Source of the DNA: Labrys sp. WJW | GTDB lineage: Bacteria > Pseudomonadota > Alphaproteobacteria > Rhizobiales > Labraceae | Length of the DNA: 64,000 nucleotides | Assembly: GCF_001676615.1 (NCBI RefSeq) | Contig: NZ_LYXZ01000031.1 | Coordinates: 19,655-83,654, forward strand | Reading direction: 5' to 3' | In this document: positions 63,351 through 64,000 of the stretch, piece by piece | Position numbering within the stretch: position 1 is the stretch's first letter | Layout of the letters: each line of letters begins with the position of its first letter | Notes under the pieces: generated by a model | What the model saw: the letters and a program-made list of their open reading frames with translations, nothing else | Databases searched by the model: none | What the model was told of the DNA's origin: nothing | Program-made: the position numbers and the translations under genes

Positions 63351-64000
63351 TGACCAGCCTCGGCGCGCTGGATCAGGGCGACATTGGCTTTTTCGACGGC
63401 GCTGAGCTCGATATTCCAGGTCCAGGGGCGATACCAGGAGAATTGGGAGAAATAGGCCCGCAATTGCGGGTCCTTCATATAGCGGCCGCGGCGCGCATAG
63501 ATCTCGTTGCGGGCCAGACGCAATTGCGCCCCGGACAAGCCCGAAATATCGTTCCAGTTCAATCGCCTGCTTCCTGAATCCGGCAAGATGAATTCAACCT
63601 GGTTGTTGCGGGGCGCAGGCGTGGGTTCCACCGGCTCGACTGCCGCCTGCTGCTGGAAGTCAGGCTGCGGCTGGGGGTCGACAGCCGGCTGAGGGGTTGG
63701 TTGCGGCGCGACCTGAGGTTCGACCGTTATCGTCTTGACCGGCTGCACATTCTCCGCCTTTCCGGCCATGGCGAAGGAACCGATGATGGCCTCGTTCACC
63801 CAGGGGGTCTGGCCACCCTGGGTCGACTGGTCGACATCGGCCCTGACCTGGCCGAACATCTGGCGAATGTCGAGGCCGGGCGTCTCCATATGGGCGAGCA
63901 GCGCCGTGGTGAAGGGCGAGTTGCGCCCGCTGCCGTCCTGCGCCACCGAGCCCGGCGCCGTCGAAAAAGCGATCAGCGTGCCCTTGGCCGAGGAGGCGTC
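63347..64000 (-). CDS. Caspase-like (C14) protein with C-terminal YARHG domain, C-terminal part
   Basis: 217 residues are in the window; the N-terminus lies beyond it. The beginning, DASSAKGTLIAFSTAPGSVAQDG and TTALLAHMETPG, is the last part of a peptidase C14 caspase domain. A Pro/Gln-rich linker (QPTPQPAVDPQPQPDF) follows, and the end is a YARHG module (LRLARNEIYARRGRYMKDP). Such proteins are presumably periplasmic or secreted; function unknown. The catalytic His and Cys are not visible because they are upstream. Confidence 0.85.
   Translation of the reverse strand, partial: DASSAKGTLIAFSTAPGSVAQDGSGRNSPFTTALLAHMETPGLDIRQMFGQVRADVDQSTQGGQTPWVNEAIIGSFAMAGKAENVQPVKTITVEPQVAPQPTPQPAVDPQPQPDFQQQAAVEPVEPTPAPRNNQVEFILPDSGSRRLNWNDISGLSGAQLRLARNEIYARRGRYMKDPQLRAYFSQFSWYRPWTWNIELSAVEKANVALIQRAEAGQ

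Overview
The window is a compact, high-GC (about 62-65% by eye) chromosomal segment of an alphaproteobacterium, most likely of the order Hyphomicrobiales (Rhizobiales). The evidence is the gene content (hfq-hflX, ppk-ppx near rnd and aspS, hdaA-perM-CDP-alcohol phosphatidyltransferase, a DksA with few cysteines, a malic enzyme carrying a phosphotransacetylase domain, YcjX/YcjF and YccF) together with intergenic palindromic repeats of the kind common in rhizobial genomes. I saw no rRNA or tRNA genes, CRISPR arrays, prophage or insertion sequences. I cannot name the genus.

Layout. 1-3.6 kb: glycerol operon glpD-glpK-glpF, ending in a clear intrinsic terminator. 3.7-7.5 kb: a small P-loop kinase-like protein, a large secreted SGNH/GDSL hydrolase, a small glycine-zipper lipoprotein and a Cys-rich exported protein. 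7.5-10 kb (minus strand): hfq, hflX and a methyltransferase. 10-12.8 kb: a D-amino-acid aminotransferase and a CYTH-CHAD protein. 13-20.1 kb: an SDR dehydrogenase divergent from a tight five-gene operon (lactonase, FGGY kinase, sugar ABC binding protein, ATPase, permease), which looks like an uncharacterised sugar-uptake and catabolic cassette. 20.2-25.7 kb: a glucoamylase-like glycosidase downstream of an SbmA/YddA-type ABC protein with degenerate ATPase motifs, then a DeoR regulator and an MFS carrier. 25.7-29.5 kb: cardiolipin synthase preceded by a terminator hairpin, a second glycine-zipper lipoprotein, a PfkB kinase and a DUF1697 protein.

29.5-40.5 kb is housekeeping: maeB, aspS, rnd, dadA, ppx, ppk. 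40.8-50 kb holds a secreted beta-helix protein, hdaA, an AI-2E family permease, a CDP-alcohol phosphatidyltransferase, an L,D-transpeptidase, a GT61 glycosyltransferase, parC and a patatin-like phospholipase. 51-53.5 kb is a LysR regulator divergent from a tautomerase-cupin-DUF4865 operon, with palindromic sites in the promoter. 53.6-57 kb has a CBS protein, a copper-delivery/cytochrome group (DUF2946, PCu(A)C, SCO1, cytochrome c) and dksA. 57-64 kb has YcjF/YcjX, an XRE-cupin regulator divergent from an aminotransferase with repeated operator-like sites between them, YccF, a SixA-like phosphatase, an M15 peptidase and the C-terminal part of a caspase-like protein with a YARHG domain.

Several intergenic repeats are scattered through the window. 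Members ending in GCTCTAG supply the TAG stop codons of two unrelated genes, and other elements lie within about 5-15 bp of stop codons. Two long palindromes, at about 20.1 kb and 59.7 kb, are the most striking non-coding structures.
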